Shown here piece by piece: positions 24,531-35,072 of a stretch of DNA of 64,000 nt (within the stretch, counting starts at the first letter, position 1; every line of letters starts with the position of its first letter). Position numbers and translations under genes: made by a program. A model generated the notes under the pieces. That model searched no databases. It was not told the origin of the DNA and saw only the letters and a list, made by a program, of their open reading frames with translations. Source of the DNA: Longimicrobiales bacterium (GTDB taxonomy: Bacteria; Gemmatimonadota; Gemmatimonadetes; Longimicrobiales; Gaopeijiaceae). The DNA lies in the NCBI GenBank assembly GCA_958295645.1, contig OY282361.1:2632501-2696500 (forward strand), in the 5' to 3' direction.

Positions 24531-27143
24531 ATGACTTCCAGCGATGTTCGGGCTCCGAGTCCGTCGCGAGCCTACGATCCGTCCGTCGTCGAGAGCACAT
24601 GGAGAGAGACCTGGGACAGGGAGGGCGCCGACGCGCTGACGCTCGACCAGCTTCGGACGGCCGAGCGGCCCTTCTTCAACCTCATGATGTTCCCGTATCC
24701 GTCGGCGGAGGGATTGCACGTCGGCAACATCTACGCGTTCACGGGCGCCGACGTCCACGGCCGCTTCAAGCGCATGCAGGGATACGACGTCTTCGAGCCG
24801 ATCGGCTTCGACGCCTTCGGCATCCACTCGGAGAACTTCGCGCTCAAGACCGGCGTCCACCCGATGGAGCTGATTCCCTCCAACATCGCCAACTTCCGCC
24901 GGCAGCTGCGCCGCATCGGAGGCATGTTCGACTGGGACCACAGCGTCGACACCACCGACCCGGGCTACTACAAGTGGACGCAGTGGCTCTTTCTCCAGTT
25001 CTTCAAGCGAGGCTTGGCCGAACACAAGGAAGCGCCGGTCAATTGGTGCCCTTCCTGCGTGACCGTGCTTGCCAACGAACAGGTGATCGCGGGCGCCTGC
25101 GAGCGGTGCGCGACCCCGGTGGAGCAGCGGCGGGTCCGCCAGTGGTTCTTCAAGATCACCGACTACGCCGAGCGCCTCTTGGAGAACCTGGACCACATCG
25201 ACTGGTCCGAGTCCACGCTCAAGGCGCAGCGCAACTGGATCGGCCGTTCGGTCGGCGCGACGATTCGGTTCCCGGTTGCGGAGGGAGGCGGGACCACGAC
25301 GGCGGCGAGTCCCGGCACTGCGGCCGACGCGGGCGTGGCGGCGGACGCCATGGCCGGCGGCGAATCCCAGGCGCTCGCGATCGAGGTCTTCACCACGCGC
25401 CCCGACACGTTGTTCGGCGCCACCTACGTCGTCCTGGCCCCGGAGCACCCGATGGTGGAGGCGCTGACCAGCGAGGCCCAGCGGGCGGTGGTGGAAGACT
25501 ACGTGACCGCGAGCCGGGCAAGGGACTTGGTGGCCCGGCAGAAGGCCGGCGCCGAGAAGACCGGTGTCTTTGCGGGCGGGTACTGCGTCAATCCGGGGAC
25601 GGGACGGCGGGTGCCCGTTTGGGTGGCGGACTACGTGCTGATGGGGTACGGAACCGGCGCCATCATGGCGGTGCCCGGCCACGACCAACGCGACTTCGAC
25701 TTCGCGGCCAAGTTCGGCCTGGAGGTGCGGCGCGTCGTGGTTCCGCCGGGGGAGGACGGCTCTGCGCCGCCGGACCGGGACCGGGCCGGGCCGGACCGCG
25801 GGGCCGGGCCGAACCAGCCTGTCGAGGCGGCCTACGAGGGCAAGCAGGGCGTGCTGGTCGGCTCGGGTCGCTACGACGGTATGCAGGCCGTCGAGGCCAA
25901 GCAGGCGATCGTGGACGATCTGGCGAAGGCCGGGCTCGCCGAATCCAAGGTCAACTATCGCCTGCACGACTGGTGCATTTCCCGCCAGCGCTACTGGGGG
26001 CCGCCCATCCCCGTCGTCCACTGCCCCGGTTGCGGTCCCGTCGGAGTCCCCGAAGAGGACCTGCCCGTCGAGCTGCCGCACGTCGCCGACTTCCGGCCCG
26101 ACGACTCGGGCATCAGCCCTTTGGCCCGGGTTCGCGACTGGCACGAGGTCCCCTGTCCGGAATGCGGCCAGCTGGCGACGCGGGAGACCGACGTCTCGGA
26201 CACTTTTCTGGACAGCGCCTGGTACTTCCTGCGATACCCCTCCACGGACTTCGACGACCGCGCGTTCGACCCTGAAGTCACCAAGCGATGGCTGCCGGTT
26301 CACGCCTACATCGGCGGCAACGAGCACGCGGTCCTCCATCTCCTGTACTCGCGCTTCGTGATCATGGCGCTGCACGACATGGGGCTGCTGGACTTCGAGG
26401 AGCCCTACGCCCAGTTCCGCGCCCACGGCCTGATCATCCGCGAGGGCGCCAAGATGTCGAAGAGCCGCGGCAACGTCATCATCCCCGACTCCATCATCGA
26501 GAAATACGGCGCCGACACGTTCCGGCTCTATCTGATGTTCCTGGGGCCGTTCATGGAAGGGGGCGACTACCAGGACAAGGGGATTGCCGGTCCGCACGGC
26601 TTCCTGCACCGGCTGTGGGAATCGGCGGTGCCGCCCGAGGGCGAGCTGCTGGACGAGCCTCCCGATCCCGCCGTGGAGCGGCGGCTTCACCAGACGATTG
26701 AACGTGTGAGCGAGCAGATCGCCGGCCTGCGCTACAACACCGCCGTCGCGGCCATGATGGAGTATCTGAACGTAGTTCGCGCGGGGGGACGAACGCCGCG
26801 CCGGGGCGAGGTGGAGCCGCTGGTGCGCATGGTGGCGCCCTTCGCGCCGCACGTCGCGGAAGAACTGTGGCGGCGCCTGGGCCACTCCGGCAGCCTCTTC
26901 GACGGGGCGCACTGGCCCGAATTCGACGCCGAGAAGGCTCGGGAGGACCATGTGCGCCTGGCCGTCCAAGTGAACGGAAAACTGCGGGGAGAAGTCTCGG
27001 CGCCCGCGGGGGCTGGAAGGGACGACGTCGTGCCGCTCGCGCAGGAGGCCGAGAACGTGGCCCGATACTTGCTAGGGAAGTCGGTGCGCAAGGTGGTGCA
27101 CGTGCCGGGCCGCCTCGTGAACTTCGTCGTGCAAGACTCCTGA
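24531..27143 (+). CDS. leuS: Leucyl-tRNA synthetase
   Basis: 870 residues, class Ia. The HIGH-like motif is HVGN (residues 63-66) within [14 protein letters not shown]. The zinc-binding part holds [15 protein letters not shown], the editing domain [20 protein letters not shown] and [19 protein letters not shown], and the second active-site motif KMSKSRGN begins at K641. The C-terminal anticodon-binding domain ends with [10 protein letters not shown] and [13 protein letters not shown]. Two low-complexity insertions interrupt the editing region, one rich in Gly/Thr/Ala (25,284-25,370) and one rich in Asp/Arg/Pro/Gly (25,745-25,815). They do not remove catalytic motifs. It charges tRNA-Leu. The stop is 18 bases before the transketolase start. 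Confidence 0.97.
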   Translation: MTSSDVRAPSPSRAYDPSVVESTWRETWDREGADALTLDQLRTAERPFFNLMMFPYPSAEGLHVGNIYAFTGADVHGRFKRMQGYDVFEPIGFDAFGIHSENFALKTGVHPMELIPSNIANFRRQLRRIGGMFDWDHSVDTTDPGYYKWTQWLFLQFFKRGLAEHKEAPVNWCPSCVTVLANEQVIAGACERCATPVEQRRVRQWFFKITDYAERLLENLDHIDWSESTLKAQRNWIGRSVGATIRFPVAEGGGTTTAASPGTAADAGVAADAMAGGESQALAIEVFTTRPDTLFGATYVVLAPEHPMVEALTSEAQRAVVEDYVTASRARDLVARQKAGAEKTGVFAGGYCVNPGTGRRVPVWVADYVLMGYGTGAIMAVPGHDQRDFDFAAKFGLEVRRVVVPPGEDGSAPPDRDRAGPDRGAGPNQPVEAAYEGKQGVLVGSGRYDGMQAVEAKQAIVDDLAKAGLAESKVNYRLHDWCISRQRYWGPPIPVVHCPGCGPVGVPEEDLPVELPHVADFRPDDSGISPLARVRDWHEVPCPECGQLATRETDVSDTFLDSAWYFLRYPSTDFDDRAFDPEVTKRWLPVHAYIGGNEHAVLHLLYSRFVIMALHDMGLLDFEEPYAQFRAHGLIIREGAKMSKSRGNVIIPDSIIEKYGADTFRLYLMFLGPFMEGGDYQDKGIAGPHGFLHRLWESAVPPEGELLDEPPDPAVERRLHQTIERVSEQIAGLRYNTAVAAMMEYLNVVRAGGRTPRRGEVEPLVRMVAPFAPHVAEELWRRLGHSGSLFDGAHWPEFDAEKAREDHVRLAVQVNGKLRGEVSAPAGAGRDDVVPLAQEAENVARYLLGKSVRKVVHVPGRLVNFVVQDS

Positions 27144-27163
27144 TCCGGACGGGCCGAGAGGCA

Positions 27164-29260
27164 ATGCCAGAAACGGAAAAGCTGGCCATCGACGCGATCA
27201 AGGTCCTCGCAATGGACGCCGTCCAGGCGGCGAACTCGGGTCATCCGGGGACGCCGATGGCGCTGGCGCCGCTCGGATATGTCCTCTGGACGCGACACCT
27301 GTGTCACAATCCCAAGAATCCGGTCTGGCCCGACCGCGACCGCTTCGTGCTGTCGGCGGGACACGCCTCCATGCTCCTGTACGCCCTTCTGCACCTGAGC
27401 GGCTACGAACTCTCGCGGGACGACATCCGCCGCTTCCGCCAGTGGGGCAGCAGCACGCCGGGGCATCCCGAGCACGGGCACACGCCGGGAGTCGAGACCA
27501 CTACCGGACCGCTTGGGCAGGGCGTGGCCAACTCGGTCGGCATGGCGCTCGCGGAACGCTGGCTGGCGGATCGCTACAACCGGCCCGGCCACGAGATCGT
27601 GGACCACCGCACCTTCGCGGTGTGCTCCGACGGCGATCTCATGGAGGGCGTCTCCCACGAAGCCGCCGAGTTCGCAGGCCACCAGCGGCTGGGCAAGCTG
27701 ATCTGGATCTTCGACGACAACCGCATCACCATCGAGGGCGCGACTTCGCTGGCCACGTCCACCGACCAAGCGCGCCGGTTCGAGGGCTACGGCTGGCAGA
27801 CGCTCCTGGTGGAGGACGGCTCCGACACGGAGGAGATCGACGCCGCCCTGGCCGCGGCCAAGGCCGACGGCGAACGACCCAGCCTGATCGCGCTTCGCAC
27901 CACGATCGCCGACGGGAGCCCGAACATGGCGGGCTTGGCGTCCACGCACGGCGCGCCCCTGGGAGTCGAGGAGGTGGCCGCCGCCAAGCGCCACATCGGC
28001 TATCCGTCCCTGGAGCCGTTCCACGTGCCGTCTGAGGCGCTCGCCCACTGGCGCGAAGCGATGGACGGGGCCTCGGGGAAGCACACGGAATGGAACGAAC
28101 GTCTCGGCAAGTACGCGGAGGAGCGCCCGGAGCTGGCGGCTTCCTTCCGGGCCACGCTCGCGGGCGGCTTGCCGGAGGGGTGGGACGAAGAGTTGCCTGA
28201 TCTGGGAGACGTGACCGCGGCGACGCGGGGGCATTCCGGGAAGGTCTTGCAGGCGGTGGCCGGTGCGGTTCCCTGGCTCGTCGGCGGATCGGCGGACTTG
28301 GGCGGCTCCAACAAGACGGACATCGCCGGGGGAGGGGACCTGATGGCGGAGAATCCGGGCGGGCGGGTGGTGCACTTCGGGGTTCGCGAGCACGCGATGG
28401 GGGCGATCATGAACGGCATGGCGCTCCACGGGGGCGTCCGTCCCTTCGGCGGCACGTTCCTGGTGTTCTCGGACTACATGCGTCCCGCGATTCGGCTGGC
28501 GGCGCTCATGGGGCTGCCCGTCGCCTACGTGTTCTCGCACGACAGCATCGGACTGGGCGAGGACGGCCCCACGCATCAGCCGGTGGAGCACTTGGCCGCG
28601 TTGCGGGCCGTCCCGGGGTTGCTGGACCTGCGTCCCGCCGACGGCCCCGAGGTGGCGGAAGCTTGGCGGGCGGCGCTCCGGTACGGGTCGAAGGGCGGTC
28701 CGGCGTTCCTTTCGCTGACGCGGCAGAGCGTCCCCGCCATCGAGCGGCGCGAGGAGCCCGCCGAGGAGGAGCCGCACTGCGCCGGGTCGATCGGACTTCG
28801 GTCGGCCGCCGCCGCCACCGGGCTCCATCGCGGCGGATACGTTCTCCGGGAGGCGCCCGGCGGCGGGGCGGTGGATGCGGTCGTGGTGGCCTCGGGCTCG
28901 GAAGTGGCGTTGGCCTTGGCGGCCCAGGAGCGGCTGGCTGGCGACGGGATTCGCGTTCGCGTCGTGAGCTTGCCCAGCTGGCGGCTGTTTGCGCAGCAGA
29001 GTTCCGAGTACCGTGCTCAGGTCATTCCGGCGGAGGCCGCCAAGGTGTCGGTGGAGGCGGGCAGCACGATGGGCTGGGAGCGGTGGATCGGTTCGGACGG
29101 CGTCGCCGTGGGGATCGACAGGTTCGGGGCCTCAGCGCCGCACGAGGAGTTGTACGAGCGTCTTGGGATCACGGTTGCGGAGGTCGAAGCGGCGGTTCGC
29201 AAGGCCGTCGAGCGCCGCCGCCGGAACGCTCATGGGGCGCCGGAGCCTGTTGGGGCATGA
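27164..29260 (+). CDS. tkt: Transketolase
   Basis: ATG 27164 is chosen over the much longer open frame because the family begins here ([20 protein letters not shown]). GAGAGG precedes it. The 698 residues cover the thiamine-diphosphate domain ([45 protein letters not shown] with the metal-binding GDG-x-N-type region), the pyrimidine domain ([32 protein letters not shown]) and the C-terminal domain ([24 protein letters not shown]). It works in the non-oxidative pentose phosphate pathway. It is closely spaced after leuS, and its last bases overlap the start of the TonB-dependent receptor gene (ATGA). Confidence 0.95.
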   Translation: MPETEKLAIDAIKVLAMDAVQAANSGHPGTPMALAPLGYVLWTRHLCHNPKNPVWPDRDRFVLSAGHASMLLYALLHLSGYELSRDDIRRFRQWGSSTPGHPEHGHTPGVETTTGPLGQGVANSVGMALAERWLADRYNRPGHEIVDHRTFAVCSDGDLMEGVSHEAAEFAGHQRLGKLIWIFDDNRITIEGATSLATSTDQARRFEGYGWQTLLVEDGSDTEEIDAALAAAKADGERPSLIALRTTIADGSPNMAGLASTHGAPLGVEEVAAAKRHIGYPSLEPFHVPSEALAHWREAMDGASGKHTEWNERLGKYAEERPELAASFRATLAGGLPEGWDEELPDLGDVTAATRGHSGKVLQAVAGAVPWLVGGSADLGGSNKTDIAGGGDLMAENPGGRVVHFGVREHAMGAIMNGMALHGGVRPFGGTFLVFSDYMRPAIRLAALMGLPVAYVFSHDSIGLGEDGPTHQPVEHLAALRAVPGLLDLRPADGPEVAEAWRAALRYGSKGGPAFLSLTRQSVPAIERREEPAEEEPHCAGSIGLRSAAAATGLHRGGYVLREAPGGGAVDAVVVASGSEVALALAAQERLAGDGIRVRVVSLPSWRLFAQQSSEYRAQVIPAEAAKVSVEAGSTMGWERWIGSDGVAVGIDRFGASAPHEELYERLGITVAEVEAAVRKAVERRRRNAHGAPEPVGA

Positions 29261-31344
29261 GCGTCTTCGCATCGGGCTCGGCTGTTGTGCCGCCTCGCGT
29301 GGGCGTCGTGGCCTGGCCGCTCCTGGCGCTTGCGGCTTGGCCGCTCCTGGCGCCCGTGTCCGGCTTGGCGGCCCAGGACACGACGGCCGCGATCCCCCTG
29401 CCAGGAGTGCGGGTGGTCGTGCCGCGTCCTTCGGCGACGGCCGGAGGCGCCAGCGCGGTGACGGTGTCGCTGGACTCGGCCGGCGTGGTGGCAGCCCCGA
29501 CTGCGGAGGAGCTGCTGCGGCGCATCCCGGTCCTCCAGCTCCGGATCAACTCGCGCGGCGAAGTCCAGCCCAACCTCCGCGGCGCGGAGGACCGCCAGAT
29601 CGCCGTGCTCCTCGACGGAATCCCCCTCACGTTGGGATGGGACCACCGCACGGACCTGTCGGTCATCCCTCTCACGGCCGTGCGCAGAATGACGTTGCTC
29701 CGCGAGCTGTCCTCGGTCCTGCACGGCCCCAACGTGCTGGGCGGCGCGGTCGAGCTGGACGTGGTCCGAGGCCCTGCCGGGCTGTCCGTGCCGCCGCCCC
29801 TCGTCGGCGCGGTTTCGGTCGACCAGGAAGGCGGAATCAGCGCAGGCGCGACTGGCGCAGCCAAGTTGGAGCGCGGCTTCTCGTCCTGGGTGGTGCGCGC
29901 CGGGGCCGGCTATCGCGCGCGGCCGGGCGTCTCGCTCCCCGGGGCGGCGCTCTCCGACGAGGTGCTGAGCGCGGTGTTGCTCGCGGACGGAGACGGCCGG
30001 CGCCTCAACTCCGACCGGAGGCAGGCGGACGGGTTCGTCGCGGCGCGCTACCAAGGCCTCGGCGGCGCATGGATGTCCGGTCTCGCGTCCGCTTTCGAGG
30101 CGAGCCGGGGAGTCCCCCCCGAAGCGCACGTGGACGCTCCTCGGTTGTGGCGCTATCCGAGCCAGAACCACGTCTTCACGACTATGTCCGGCGGGACCGG
30201 AGAGCGGTCCACGCGCCTGGGCCGGATCGACATGGAGGCCAACTTCGGCTTCGACTACTCGAAGACGCAGATCGACGAGTTCGAGACTCCGGCCTACCGG
30301 TCGGTGAGCGGTGGAGAGACGAACACGACCACGACGCTCACAGGGCGCCTCGCTGGGGAGCACGCCTTCGGAAGCGGGATGGTCGAGTTGGGCTTCGCAA
30401 CCACTTTCTCGAGCGTCAGCCACCGCGAAGCGCCCTACGACGGGCCGTTCCTGGACTACCGGCAGCATCTGTGGAGCGTGGGTGGAGAGCTTCGGATGGG
30501 AGGCGCCCACTCGGGGTCCGCCATGCGCTGGACGGCGGGGGTGGCGCTCGACGGAGCCCAAACGCCGGAATCGGGGGACAAGGAGCGCATCGGCGACCTG
30601 TCCGCCTGGGCGTTCCGCACCGGCTTCACGCGCACGTCCGCAGGCGGCCGCGTTCTCTATCACGCCTCGGTGAGCCGCCGGGACCGCTTTCCTTCGTTGC
30701 GGGAACTCTATTCGGGCGCGCTCGGGCGCTTCGTCCCCAATCCTTTCTTGCGGCCGGAGAGACTGGTGGCGGGCGAGGCCGGCGTGACCGTGACTCTCGG
30801 CGGGGGGGAGTTTCAGATGACCGCCTTCAACCACCGCTTCGCCGGAGGCATCGTGCGCTGGCCGCTACCGACGCCGACGGGCACGAAGTTCGTCCGCGTG
30901 AACCGAGACGGCGTCAACTCGATCGGCATCGAGCTGGTGATGGCCGGGCGTGCAGGCGCGTTGTCCTACGGAGGCGACCTGACCCTTCAGCGGGTGCGCA
31001 TCGACGACCCGTTGGTGGTGGGCGAGGATCGTCGCACGGAGTACGAGCCGCCCGTCTCGGGCATGCTCAACGTCGGCGTCACCGGGCCCTGGCGCGTGGC
31101 CTTGAGCGGCATCCTTCGCTTTCGCGGCACCCAGTATTGCCAGAGCGTCCGGACGGCCGGCCTCGAAGAGCTGTCTTCCAGCGCCACGGTGGACTTGGAA
31201 GCACGGCGGGTGTTCACCACGGCGGCGGGACGCGCCCTCGACGGGACGGTCGTCCTCGCCAACGCCGGCGACTCCATGGTGCTCGACCAGTGCGGACTCC
31301 CCCAACCCGGACGGACCATCAGGATTCAGTTCGGCTTCCGCTGA
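29257..31344 (+). CDS. TonB-dependent outer-membrane receptor
   Basis: ATG 29257 overlaps the tkt stop. The 695-residue protein has a signal peptide ([21 protein letters not shown]), a plug domain ([57 protein letters not shown]) and a beta-barrel of alternating residues ending in the C-terminal Phe motif (TIRIQFGFR). No separate carboxypeptidase-like N-terminal domain is seen. It should import a substrate across the outer membrane with TonB energy; nothing in the context says which. Coupling to tkt may be fortuitous close packing. Confidence 0.87.
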   Translation: MSVFASGSAVVPPRVGVVAWPLLALAAWPLLAPVSGLAAQDTTAAIPLPGVRVVVPRPSATAGGASAVTVSLDSAGVVAAPTAEELLRRIPVLQLRINSRGEVQPNLRGAEDRQIAVLLDGIPLTLGWDHRTDLSVIPLTAVRRMTLLRELSSVLHGPNVLGGAVELDVVRGPAGLSVPPPLVGAVSVDQEGGISAGATGAAKLERGFSSWVVRAGAGYRARPGVSLPGAALSDEVLSAVLLADGDGRRLNSDRRQADGFVAARYQGLGGAWMSGLASAFEASRGVPPEAHVDAPRLWRYPSQNHVFTTMSGGTGERSTRLGRIDMEANFGFDYSKTQIDEFETPAYRSVSGGETNTTTTLTGRLAGEHAFGSGMVELGFATTFSSVSHREAPYDGPFLDYRQHLWSVGGELRMGGAHSGSAMRWTAGVALDGAQTPESGDKERIGDLSAWAFRTGFTRTSAGGRVLYHASVSRRDRFPSLRELYSGALGRFVPNPFLRPERLVAGEAGVTVTLGGGEFQMTAFNHRFAGGIVRWPLPTPTGTKFVRVNRDGVNSIGIELVMAGRAGALSYGGDLTLQRVRIDDPLVVGEDRRTEYEPPVSGMLNVGVTGPWRVALSGILRFRGTQYCQSVRTAGLEELSSSATVDLEARRVFTTAAGRALDGTVVLANAGDSMVLDQCGLPQPGRTIRIQFGFR

Positions 31345-31497
31345 TGCTCGGGGACCAGCAGCGCCGAGATCGGCTCGTCGGCATCTCTGCTCGGCGATTT
31401 GGGGAGCGCTAGGCGGCGAGGGGTGGCTCCTCGGGTGCCGATGCGCGTCCCGGCGCTCGCCATGACGATTGCCCTGGCAGCTGGTCGAGCGCGGCGC

Positions 31498-32271
31498 CTA
31501 AATCGCCTCGAGCGCCGTGGCGTTCAGCCATCCGACTCTGCCGTCGGCGAGGACGATCTCGGCCCAGTCGGCGGAGCGGCGGTCGATGCGCACCTTGGTG
31601 CCCTCGTGGATTGTGAACAGCGTCAATCCGTCGTCCGACGGAGCGCTGACGGCCCGTGCTTCCTCCGCCATCACCACGGCTTCCTCCGGCTGTCCCCAGC
31701 CTGCTTCCTTGGCCGCCAGCGTGCCGGCCAGCGCGACCGTGGCCACGCCCGTCGCCCAAGCGGTGCCCCGCAGAGCCTTGCGAGCTCCCCTCGGCCGTCG
31801 CCACAGCGACAGCGACAGGGCGGCGCCGAAGAGCAGATAGCATCCCGCGGCGGCGTACTCGGCCGCCCCCTGCGGCCACAAGGCGAGCCACCAGTCCAGG
31901 GCCGCGAGAAGCCAGAACCGCGCGAGGGGCTCGATCCGGTCGGTCAGCCGTCCGTTGACCAGCGCGAGGTTGGCGCGGACGTCGTCGTTGCCGGGCTCGA
32001 TGCGGGCCGCCCTCTCGTAGTTGAGAACCGCCGGGCCGAGCCGGCCGAGCCGGTAGTGCGCATTGCCTAGGTTGAAGTAGAGCGCGGCGGACTCGAACCC
32101 CGCTTGGAGCACGGCCGAGTAGGCGGCGGCGGCGCCTTCGTAGTCCCCCTGTTCGTAGAGCGCGTTGCCCTGCCGAAAGTCCTCGGACTGGGTCGGCAGC
32201 GCGCCCGCCGGCCCAGCAGTGCCGACGGCGGCGACCACGACGCCGACGAGCTTCCGCAAGACCCCCTTCAA
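31498..32271 (-). CDS. batE: BatE-like TPR and SH3 membrane protein
   Basis: Last gene of the Bat operon; its ATG overlaps the stop of batD. The 257-residue protein has a signal peptide, two to three TPR units (FRQGNALYEQGDYEGAAAAY, ALYFNLGNAHYRLGRLGPAV, NYERAARIEPGNDDVRANLAL), two membrane helices (about 118-150 and 165-185) and a C-terminal bacterial SH3 domain (LFTIHEGTKVRIDRRSADW then VLADGRVGWL). This order is that of BatE in Bacteroides aerotolerance operons. It is thought to help a membrane complex involved in stress tolerance; the biochemical role is unknown. Confidence 0.85.
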   Translation of the reverse strand: MKGVLRKLVGVVVAAVGTAGPAGALPTQSEDFRQGNALYEQGDYEGAAAAYSAVLQAGFESAALYFNLGNAHYRLGRLGPAVLNYERAARIEPGNDDVRANLALVNGRLTDRIEPLARFWLLAALDWWLALWPQGAAEYAAAGCYLLFGAALSLSLWRRPRGARKALRGTAWATGVATVALAGTLAAKEAGWGQPEEAVVMAEEARAVSAPSDDGLTLFTIHEGTKVRIDRRSADWAEIVLADGRVGWLNATALEAI

Positions 32272-34259
32272 GACTCGAGTTCCTGCGCGAAGTCGTCCAT
32301 CAGTTCGGCTGCCTGACGGAGCAGTTCCTCGTGCGACCGGCCCCCTTCGGCGGTAGGCGCGAAGCGCTCGCGGTCGCAGTGGTCGAGAGATGCGAAGAGC
32401 CGTTCCAGCGTCTGGGGCCTGACGCCCTTCTCCTCGGCCACGCGGCCGGCTTCGCCCCGCTCGAAGCCCGCTTCGGCGATGTTGAGCTTGTCTGCCACGA
32501 ACCCCAGCAGCGCGCCCGCCACTTCGGCGTGGAAGTCGCGCGAGTCGCCCGGCGCCAAGGCACGTGCCCGGGCCAGCCGCTTCTTCGCCACTCGCCGGGC
32601 TCGGCGGGTTCGCGCGTACGACACGTCTCCTTCCAGACGGTCGCGCCGCCGGCGGGCCGCGGCCGCGCCGGCCACGGCCGCCGCGGGCGCCAGCAGCACG
32701 ATCCAGAACGGCGCGGCGGCGAGGAAGGAGCGGTCTCGGCGGCGAAGTTGCGGGTCGCCGGTGTGTATGAAGCGGATTTCGTCGCGAAGCGATTCGACGG
32801 CCGCCGAGGTTCTGGTCGGCGTGCCCGGTGCCTCGCCCTCCCTGGCCGCGACCGCGATCTCCACGGGCTCGGTGCGGGCCAGTCGGTACGCGTGCCGTCC
32901 GGGGTCGAAGTAGGCGACTTCGACGGCCGGCAGGACGAGGTTGCCCGCCGCTCTCGGCACGAGCACGTACTCGTAGGTTCGCGAGCCCCGCAGGCCTTCG
33001 GCGCCTTCGGAGAGGTCGTCGGCGACCTCGGGAGGGAAGACTTCGAACTCGGCGGGGAAGGCGATGTTCGGAGAGGCCAGCGAACGCATGTTGCCCGTGC
33101 CGGAGAGGGTCAGCCGGAAGGTGACGGCTTCGTCGGCTTCGACGCGGGCCTTGTCCACCGAGGCCGTCGCGCCGAGCGTCCCCACGTGGCCGCCGAAGGA
33201 GGCGGGCCTGCCTTCGCGGGGCAGCGGCAACACCTCGATCTCCAGCGATTCCGACAGCGCCGAGACCGGGACCTGCGACCCGAACACGCTGGACAGGCTC
33301 ATCAGGTCCGCGAACGGATCCTGCGACCGCGGGCGCGGCATTGTCGCCGTGGCGTCCACGCCCAGGGGCCCCAGCGTCCGGCGGCCGGGCCCGGTGGCGA
33401 ACAACGCCATGCGCCGGATGGCCTGGGTGGCGTATTGAAGGCCGTCGCGAACGGCTGTCGAGACGCCGCCGGTGGAGAGATCCTCGGCCCAGAACCCTTC
33501 GGTCCCGGGTTGCGTGGTGATCGACGCGTAGGTGACGTCCACTCGCGAGAACAGCCGGTATTCCACGACGACCGCCTGGTTCTCGTACACCTGCGCCGCG
33601 TCCGCCCGCGCCTCGACGAAGAAGTCTTTCGGGCCGACGGTGGTGGGCGCGGCGCCTGCTTGGGCGCCGGGCGCGGGCGCGTCCGACACCGCCAGCGGCA
33701 GCGGCTCGGTTTGCAGGGTCCGGCCCCCCACCGTGACGGCAACCGAGGGAATCTCGAAGGACCCCTCGGCCAGCGCCTGGTACCAGTACTGATACGTCAG
33801 CGACCTGGAGGTCTGCCCGTTCGACATCCGAACCGAAGTCTGGGTGCCGGCGCTCAGAAAGCGAGCGATCCCAGCCAGGTCGGGCGGCACGGGATTGGAA
33901 TCGGCGCCTTGCGCGCCGGCGATCTCCACGTTCAGCGCGAACCGCCCGCCGACCGGCACCTGCGCCGTGTTCAAATAGGCCCGAACCGTCGGCTGTTGCT
34001 GCGCCACCGACGCGGTTGGCGCGGCCGCCCCGGTTGCCGACGCCGTGGATGCGGTTGCCGACGCGGTGGACGCCGTTGCCGACGCGGTGGACGCCGTTGC
34101 CGACACTGTGGATGCCGTTGCCGACGCCGCCAACGCAGTTGCCGATGCCGCCGAGGCGGTTGCCGAGCAGAGGCAGAGCAAGAGCCTCTGCCGCGCGGCT
34201 GCTGCCCGCGAATTCCGCTGCCTTCCGCTCGGCGCTCCAGTGGTTCTCCGAAACCGCAC
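32268..34259 (-). CDS. batD: BatD-like oxygen-tolerance protein
   Basis: GTG 34259 starts right after the batC stop. The 663 residues hold a secretion signal region that is unusual: a run of Ala/Ser/Thr repeats (about 31-76). Several Ig-like beta domains of BatD type follow (VRAYLNTAQVPVGGRFALN, QVYENQAVVVEYRLFSRVD, VDKARVEADEAVTFRLTLSGTGN), then a membrane helix (FWIVLLAPAAAVAGAAAA) and a cytoplasmic tail containing DKLNIAEAGFERGEAGRVAEEKG. The architecture matches BatD. It overlaps batE by 4 bases. Confidence 0.87.
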   Translation of the reverse strand: MRFRRTTGAPSGRQRNSRAAAARQRLLLCLCSATASAASATALAASATASTVSATASTASATASTASATASTASATGAAAPTASVAQQQPTVRAYLNTAQVPVGGRFALNVEIAGAQGADSNPVPPDLAGIARFLSAGTQTSVRMSNGQTSRSLTYQYWYQALAEGSFEIPSVAVTVGGRTLQTEPLPLAVSDAPAPGAQAGAAPTTVGPKDFFVEARADAAQVYENQAVVVEYRLFSRVDVTYASITTQPGTEGFWAEDLSTGGVSTAVRDGLQYATQAIRRMALFATGPGRRTLGPLGVDATATMPRPRSQDPFADLMSLSSVFGSQVPVSALSESLEIEVLPLPREGRPASFGGHVGTLGATASVDKARVEADEAVTFRLTLSGTGNMRSLASPNIAFPAEFEVFPPEVADDLSEGAEGLRGSRTYEYVLVPRAAGNLVLPAVEVAYFDPGRHAYRLARTEPVEIAVAAREGEAPGTPTRTSAAVESLRDEIRFIHTGDPQLRRRDRSFLAAAPFWIVLLAPAAAVAGAAAARRRRDRLEGDVSYARTRRARRVAKKRLARARALAPGDSRDFHAEVAGALLGFVADKLNIAEAGFERGEAGRVAEEKGVRPQTLERLFASLDHCDRERFAPTAEGGRSHEELLRQAAELMDDFAQELES
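34033..34158 (-). repeat. Six 21-bp tandem repeats encoding (ASTASAT)n in BatD
   Basis: On the plus strand GTTGCCGACGCGGTGGACGCC and close variants repeat six times from 34033 with a 21-base period. Two central copies are identical and the outer ones diverge. They encode seven-residue Ala/Ser/Thr units in the N-terminal, presumably signal or linker part of BatD. The period keeps the reading frame, so copy number can vary without a frameshift. Confidence 0.85.
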
Positions 34260-35072
34260 CTACCAGTCCTTTCGAGGCCGTCTGCCTCTGGCTTGAGCCG
34301 CCTTGCGGTCGACTTCGCCGGGGTCTTCCTGGACGGCCTGAAGAAGGCGCTCGGCCTGCTCTCGGGTCATCTGCGGCGAGCCCGCGGAGGCGTCGGCGTT
34401 GGCGGGGTTCTCGTCCTGTTGCTCGTCGCCCGGCTGCCCGTCCTGGTCTTGGGCGGACTCCGGATCCTGCTGTTGCTGGCCGGGCTGGCTCTGGGGACTG
34501 CCGTCCTGCTCGCCTTCCTGGCCCTCTTGGTCTTGATCCTCCTGCTGATCGTCCTGCCCGTCCTCGCCGCTCTCCGGCGGCGGTTGGTCAAGGAGGCGCA
34601 TCGCCATTTCGAGATTGTGCTTGGCGTCGTCGTCCGACGGGTCCAGCCGAAGCGCCTGCTTGTACGCTTCCACCGCCTGATCGAGCTGCTCTCCTCTGGC
34701 CATGGCGTTGCCCAGGTTGTACCAAGCCCGCGCGGCCCAAGCGGAATCCCCTGTCCGAAGGGCCTCCGCATAGGCGTCCGCCGCGCGCTGGAACTCCTCG
34801 CTCTGGTAGAGCGCATTGCCCTCGTTGAACCGGGCCAGCGGCAGGCCCGGCGACCGCCGGAGCGCGTCCAAGTAGCGGGCGTGGGCCTCCTGGTAGCGTC
34901 CCTCCTCGTACAGACGGTTGCCCTCGTCGATCTCCTGGCGTCCCTCTTGGGCCCTCGCCGATTCCGCGGTCCCCGCCCCGGCCGCGGCAATCGCGGCCAG
35001 AAGGACGCAAGCCGCCGAGAGAGGGCGAGCGACCGGCGCGAAGCCGATCCTGCGCATGTGCTTGTTCGTCAT
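34260..35072 (-). CDS. batC: BatC-like TPR protein
   Basis: The 270-residue protein has a signal peptide (ACVLLAAIAAAGAGTAESARA), three TPR units (EIDEGNRLYEEGRYQEAHAR, PLARFNEGNALYQSEEFQRA, ARAWYNLGNAMARGEQLDQA) and a long acidic Gln/Asp/Glu/Gly-rich tail ending RGRRPRKDW. This matches BatC. The tail is low complexity and probably unstructured. Its start overlaps the batB stop by 4 bases. It is probably a periplasmic scaffold for the Bat complex. Confidence 0.85.
   Translation of the reverse strand: MTNKHMRRIGFAPVARPLSAACVLLAAIAAAGAGTAESARAQEGRQEIDEGNRLYEEGRYQEAHARYLDALRRSPGLPLARFNEGNALYQSEEFQRAADAYAEALRTGDSAWAARAWYNLGNAMARGEQLDQAVEAYKQALRLDPSDDDAKHNLEMAMRLLDQPPPESGEDGQDDQQEDQDQEGQEGEQDGSPQSQPGQQQQDPESAQDQDGQPGDEQQDENPANADASAGSPQMTREQAERLLQAVQEDPGEVDRKAAQARGRRPRKDW

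Noticed and set aside
28663-29256. Upstream extension of the TonB receptor frame
   Set aside because: It overlaps the transketolase C-terminal domain in another frame; the signal peptide starts at ATG 29257.
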